Below are positions 56,071-59,481 of a stretch of DNA of 59,481 nucleotides, piece by piece (position 1 is the first letter of the stretch; every line of letters begins with the position of its first letter). The notes below the pieces were generated by a model. It saw nothing but the letters and a program-made list of their open reading frames with translations, had not been told where the DNA came from and ran no database searches. The translations under genes and the position numbers were made by a program. Origin of the DNA: Deltaproteobacteria bacterium (GTDB lineage Bacteria > Desulfobacterota > Desulfuromonadia > Geobacterales > Pseudopelobacteraceae); assembly GCA_021779135.1 (NCBI GenBank), contig JAJYBH010000003.1, positions 1 through 59,481 on the forward strand, written 5' to 3'.

Positions 56071-56421
56071 TTACAATAGTTGCCGATAATCGCAATGAAG
56101 TGCTTCGGCCAGTTTCTTCGCGCGCTCTTTGCCAATGCTTCGCTTGTTGTTTTCCATCTCGCTTATGTGATGCTGCGGAATGCCGGTCAATTCGGAAAGC
56201 TGTTTCTGGGTGAGGTCTTCACGCGTACGGTATGCCCGCAATGCGACTTGTGACTCTTTGCCGATGTATTCCGGAAATACTTCGGAAACGGTATAGGTGC
56301 GCTCTTCCTCTGACTCGACAGCTGCCGCATAGCGCCTTACCAGCGGGGCGTTGTGGCGGTGGACCGTTAGCCGCAATGTTATCATATCTTCAGTAGGGTG
56401 CTTTTTCGTGTGTGCCTGCAT
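56071..56421 (-). CDS. higA: HigA-like antitoxin with helix-turn-helix
   Basis: A 116-residue protein starting MQAHTKKHPTEDMITLRL. The start is placed inside the toxin gene because GGAGG lies 6 bases upstream of the ATG at 56421. The C-terminal XRE-type helix-turn-helix (REDLTQKQLSELTGIPQHHISEMENNKRS) binds DNA. It overlaps the toxin gene by 32 bases, and the order is toxin first, as in higBA modules. Confidence 0.85.
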   Translation of the reverse strand: MQAHTKKHPTEDMITLRLTVHRHNAPLVRRYAAAVESEEERTYTVSEVFPEYIGKESQVALRAYRTREDLTQKQLSELTGIPQHHISEMENNKRSIGKERAKKLAEALHCDYRQLL

Positions 56422-56668
56422 ACGTGACCTCCACAAACCTGATTTTGCCCTTATCTTCGCGCCAGACAACAACGAACGTCGGTTGTCCTTTTTTGATATG
56501 GCAATGATGCTCACAATCCGACAGCTTTGAATAATTTGGCCAATCTCCCCGAACCGGACCTGTTGTCTGAATATCCCTTACAAGCTGAAACAGGAGCTCC
56601 CTGACGCGTACCGGCAGCTTATCTTTCTGTTTGCGGGCTCGGTTGGTAAATTCTACAGTCCAGTCCAT
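56390..56668 (-). CDS. higB: RelE/HigB-like toxin
   Basis: A 92-residue basic protein (MDWTVEFTNRARKQKDKLPV…) with the RelE/ParE-type pattern: helix pair, then HHCHIKKGQPTFVVVW and a final strand RFVEVTYAGTHEKAPY. HigB toxins cut mRNA on ribosomes. The frame is open far upstream, but that part is antisense to a phosphohexomutase gene and is rejected. A good promoter lies just upstream. Confidence 0.85.
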   Translation of the reverse strand: MDWTVEFTNRARKQKDKLPVRVRELLFQLVRDIQTTGPVRGDWPNYSKLSDCEHHCHIKKGQPTFVVVWREDKGKIRFVEVTYAGTHEKAPY

Positions 56669-56673
56669 AACAG

Positions 56674-56703
56674 TATATATCCCTTTTTTAGGTATATAGT
56701 CAA
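56674..56703 (-). promoter_or_regulatory. Promoter of the higBA pair
   Basis: TTGACT (56698-56703) and TATATA (56674-56679) spaced by 18 bases, ending 5 bases before the toxin ATG region. The -10 lies very near the start codon, so the leader would be very short or absent. The gap to the divergent phosphohexomutase gene shows no other gene. Confidence 0.5.
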
Positions 56704-56896
56704 TAGCTGTCGCTCCAGCCCGTAGTTTTCCAAAATCATGGTGATTACTTTCGAGATACTCTGCGGCAACAATCTGGATATTTGGTTGTGAACGACCAAT
56801 ATTGTTGGTATTGTCTATGCCTGTTTTTACCATACAATCCATTCTCAAAATAATATATCCATGAACTGACGACAATCTATCTTTCAGGAGAGCTCC

Positions 56897-58306
56897 ATGC
56901 AGATCAAGTTTGGTACCGACGGCTGGCGCGGCGTGATTGCCCGCGATTTTACCTTTGAGAACCTGTCCCTGGTGGCACAGGCCACCATGGATTACCTCAA
57001 TCGCGAGGGTCTGGGCAACAAGCCCCTGGTGATCGGCTACGACCGGCGTTTCCTCTCCCGCGATTTTGCCCGCCGGGTGGCGGAGGTAGCCGTCGGAAAC
57101 GGCATCCAGGTCTGCCTGACCGATGGCTATGCTCCGACACCGGCTGTCTCCTGGGCGGTGCACGAGATGGGGGCCGGAGCGGGGGTAATGATTACCGCCA
57201 GCCACAACCCGCCGGAATATAACGGATTCAAGGTCAAGGAGGCCTACGGTGGCTCGGCCGGACCGGGTACCACGAAAATCCTGGAAGAGATCGTAAAATA
57301 CAACGTGGCCAATGGCCGGCGGGTCGTGGATTGCCCTTTCGAAGAGGCGCAGCGCAAGGGGATGATCCGTTTGTTCGACCCCTGCGAGAACTACTTCCAC
57401 CAGCTCAGCCGCTATGTCGATCTGAACCTGATAGCCAGGGCGGGCATCGCGGCGGTGGTCGATCCGATGTACGGCGCCGGCAGCGGCTTCATCCCGCGCC
57501 TGCTGGCAAGTGTCGATGAGATCCACAACAGCGAAAACCCCTCTTTCGGCGGCCTGCCGCCCGAACCGATCGACGCCAATCTCCAGGAGCTTTCCGCCCT
57601 GCTGAAGAGCGGAACATACCGGGTCGGCCTGGCGCTGGACGGTGATGCCGACCGGATCGGCGCCGTGGACGAGAACGGCGACTTTTTCTCCTCCCACTGC
57701 ATCTTCACCGTCATCCTGCGCCATCTGATCGAACACAAGAACCTGCGCGGCGGGGTGGTCAAGACCGTTTCCTCTACCCGCATGATCGACCTGCTGGCGG
57801 AAAAATTCGGCCTGGAGCTTTACGAGACGCCCATCGGCTTCAAGCACATCTGCGAGCTGATGCTGGAGAAAGACATCCTCATGGGTGGCGAGGAGTCAGG
57901 CGGCCTGGGGGTCAAGGGGCATATCCCCGAGCGGGACGGCATCCTGATGTGTCTGCTGCTTTTGGAGGCCATGGCGGTCAGCGGCAAGGGGTTGCGGCAG
58001 ATGCTCGATGAGACCATGGACGAGATCGGCCATTTCTTCTACCGCCGTCTTGACCGGCGGATCGAGGAGATCGCCAAGGAGCAGCTGATCGAGCGGCTGC
58101 GGTCGCAGCCGCCGGCGGAAATCGACGGCAGGATGGTGAGCGGGACCAACTTCAGTGACGGATTCAAATTCATCTTCGAAAATGGCGACTGGCTGCTGAT
58201 CCGACCCTCCGGCACCGAACCGGTGCTCCGTCTGTACAGCGAAGCGACCACTGCCGACCAGGTGGATCGTTTCCTGCGCGCCGCCAGCGTGATTGCCGGG
58301 CTGTAG
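56897..58306 (+). CDS. Phosphoglucomutase/phosphomannomutase family enzyme
   Basis: A 469-residue alpha-D-phosphohexomutase. The phosphoserine loop is TASHNPPEYNG (Ser102), the metal site DGDADR is at 248-253, the sugar loop GGEESGG is near 335, and the C-terminal phosphate loop is RPSGTEPVLRLY. It interconverts hexose 1- and 6-phosphates. Whether it prefers glucose or mannose cannot be told by eye; the length and GHIPERDG motif suit either. GGAGAG is 8 bases before the ATG. A MATE exporter gene starts 2 bases after its stop. Confidence 0.94.
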   Translation: MQIKFGTDGWRGVIARDFTFENLSLVAQATMDYLNREGLGNKPLVIGYDRRFLSRDFARRVAEVAVGNGIQVCLTDGYAPTPAVSWAVHEMGAGAGVMITASHNPPEYNGFKVKEAYGGSAGPGTTKILEEIVKYNVANGRRVVDCPFEEAQRKGMIRLFDPCENYFHQLSRYVDLNLIARAGIAAVVDPMYGAGSGFIPRLLASVDEIHNSENPSFGGLPPEPIDANLQELSALLKSGTYRVGLALDGDADRIGAVDENGDFFSSHCIFTVILRHLIEHKNLRGGVVKTVSSTRMIDLLAEKFGLELYETPIGFKHICELMLEKDILMGGEESGGLGVKGHIPERDGILMCLLLLEAMAVSGKGLRQMLDETMDEIGHFFYRRLDRRIEEIAKEQLIERLRSQPPAEIDGRMVSGTNFSDGFKFIFENGDWLLIRPSGTEPVLRLYSEATTADQVDRFLRAASVIAGL

Positions 58307-58308
58307 CC

Positions 58309-59481
58309 GTGTGGAGCGGGCACATTCAGGCGCTGTCTGCACGCTGGGTCATCCGCTTTTCAAAAAACCGCAAACCGGTCTCCATCCGCCGCAACGTTTT
58401 CCGCCTCTCCATGCCGGTGCTGCTCTCCTCACTTTTTCAGCGCCTGGTCTCGATTGTCGACATCTTCCTGACCGGCGGACTGGGGGCCGCCGCTATTGCC
58501 GCCACCGGCCTCGGCCAGCTCCTGATGATTGTCACCATGACCGTCTTCTGGGGACTCTCCACCGGAACCACGGTGGTCATCTCCCATCTGTGGGGCGCCG
58601 GCAGGCGCGAAGAGTCCAGCCGGGCGGCATTTGTCTCCTGCCTGGCCTGTGTGGTCATGACGGCGGTCTGCAGCGCCCTCGGCTCAGTCTGGGGTGCCGA
58701 TATAGGCCGCTTGATGGGTGCCGCACCTGATGTGCAGGCCCTGGCGGCAGAGTATACCAGGCTGATATTCCTGTGGCTGATCTGGACCACCGGCCTGAAC
58801 TGCCTGTCGGCAATCATGCATGGCGCCGGCGACACCCGTACGCCGATGGAGGCCATCATCCTGGTCAATATCCTGCATGTGGCCATTGCCTGGCCGCTGA
58901 TCTACGGGAAATTCGGCCTGCCTCCCCTGGGGGTGAAAGGGGCGGCCATTGCCATCAATACCTCCGAATTCATCGGATTCAGCTACCTCCTGATCCAGGC
59001 GCTGCGGAAGCGCTACATCACCTTCAGCCGCCCCGATCTCCCCATCTTCGGCAGGATCTGGCGGGTCGGCTGGCCGGTGGCCCTGGAACGCATCGCCCAG
59101 CAGAGCGGCCAGCTGTTCTATTCCAGCTTCATTATCGGCTATGGCACATCCGCCTATGCCGCCCACCAGATCGGGCTCTCCATCGAATCGCTCTCCTTCA
59201 TGCCGGGGGCCGGCATGGGCATCGCCGCTGCAACCCTGATGGGCCAGGCCCTGGGAGCCGGCAAGATCCGCCGGGCCCGCATCAGCCACAACGAGGCGCT
59301 CAGGCTGGCGGTCGGCGTGATGACGGTCATGGCCCTGATCTTCTTCTTTGCGCCGCATTTCCTGATCGGCCTCTTTACCCACGACCCGGACGTTATCGAA
59401 AAAGGGAGCGTCTTTCTAAAGCTGGTGGCCTTCGCCCAGGTGCCGCTGGCCATATCGTTTGTGTATGCCGGCAGCCTGAGG
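58309..59481 (+). CDS. MATE-family multidrug/cation efflux protein (truncated by window end)
   Basis: The frame is open from a GTG at 58309 to the last base, 391 codons. It shows a cytoplasmic basic start, then repeated hydrophobic segments and MATE motifs: SMPVLLSSLFQRLVSIVDI, GAGDTRTPM near residue 170, GWPVALERIAQQSGQ and FMPGAGMGIAAATLMGQALGAG. It exports organic cations in exchange for Na+ or H+. It lies 2 bases after the phosphohexomutase stop and is probably co-transcribed. The C-terminus is outside the window. Confidence 0.9.
   Translation, partial: MWSGHIQALSARWVIRFSKNRKPVSIRRNVFRLSMPVLLSSLFQRLVSIVDIFLTGGLGAAAIAATGLGQLLMIVTMTVFWGLSTGTTVVISHLWGAGRREESSRAAFVSCLACVVMTAVCSALGSVWGADIGRLMGAAPDVQALAAEYTRLIFLWLIWTTGLNCLSAIMHGAGDTRTPMEAIILVNILHVAIAWPLIYGKFGLPPLGVKGAAIAINTSEFIGFSYLLIQALRKRYITFSRPDLPIFGRIWRVGWPVALERIAQQSGQLFYSSFIIGYGTSAYAAHQIGLSIESLSFMPGAGMGIAAATLMGQALGAGKIRRARISHNEALRLAVGVMTVMALIFFFAPHFLIGLFTHDPDVIEKGSVFLKLVAFAQVPLAISFVYAGSLR

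Noticed and set aside
56669-57847. A long upstream extension of the HigB-like toxin frame
   Set aside because: Residues before MDWTVEF are antisense to the phosphohexomutase gene; promoter and toxin length support the short form.

Overview
The window reads as a Gram-negative chromosome segment, most likely from the Geobacter/Pelobacter group (Desulfuromonadales). This is inferred from gene order and protein style: the zapB-zapA-(6S)-fau-rny-ymdB-tyrS run, smc-roadblock-ftsY, and a very dense load of PAS/receiver/histidine-kinase proteins. No rRNA, tRNA, insertion sequence or CRISPR array was seen.

Layout. (1) 1-3,400, plus strand: the tail of a chemoreceptor, a PstS-type binding protein without its transporter, and a GGDEF/EAL enzyme, closed by a two-way terminator. 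(2) 3,418-13,743, minus strand: housekeeping genes tyrS, ymdB, rny, fau, a probable 6S RNA, zapA, a zapB-like gene, ftsY, a roadblock/LC7 protein and smc. (3) 13,876-40,016, minus strand: a 26-kb signalling island. It holds a PAS kinase with a lone receiver; a tightly packed five-gene operon (receiver-PAS, receiver-HD-GYP, MglA-like GTPase, histidine kinase, receiver fused to a PilB/GspE ATPase, the last broken by a 1-nt frameshift); two receiver-bearing kinases; a complete Wsp-like chemosensory operon (cheW-cheR/TPR-cheW-mcp-cheA/REC-cheB); a large Cache/PAS kinase; and a NarL-type kinase/regulator pair. (4) 40,247-50,036: a CoA-binding protein, a Crp/Fnr regulator, three ABC-F ATPases, a toxin-antitoxin cassette inserted at the 5' end of uup, a cold-shock gene, yaeQ and greB. 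(5) 50,297-59,481: an exported protein, a radical SAM / ParB-like / release-factor-like cluster, yaiI, a NifU-domain protein, an aspartase/fumarase, a higBA pair, a phosphohexomutase and a truncated MATE exporter.

How the parts may work together. The five-gene operon at 17,095-23,220 is the best candidate for an undescribed system. It joins phosphorelay receivers, a cyclic-di-GMP phosphodiesterase (HD-GYP), a polarity-type GTPase and a secretion/pilus ATPase whose N-terminus resembles the cyclic-di-GMP-binding MshEN domain. The adjacent chemosensory operon is Wsp-like but lacks a WspR diguanylate cyclase and instead leads into two receiver-bearing kinases. The joint picture of two-component, cyclic-di-GMP and GTPase control of a surface motor is inference from gene content and spacing.

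Gene starts were revised inward where a ribosome binding site or a 4-base overlap clearly favoured a downstream start. All functional statements rest on recognised motifs and family knowledge; no database search was run.
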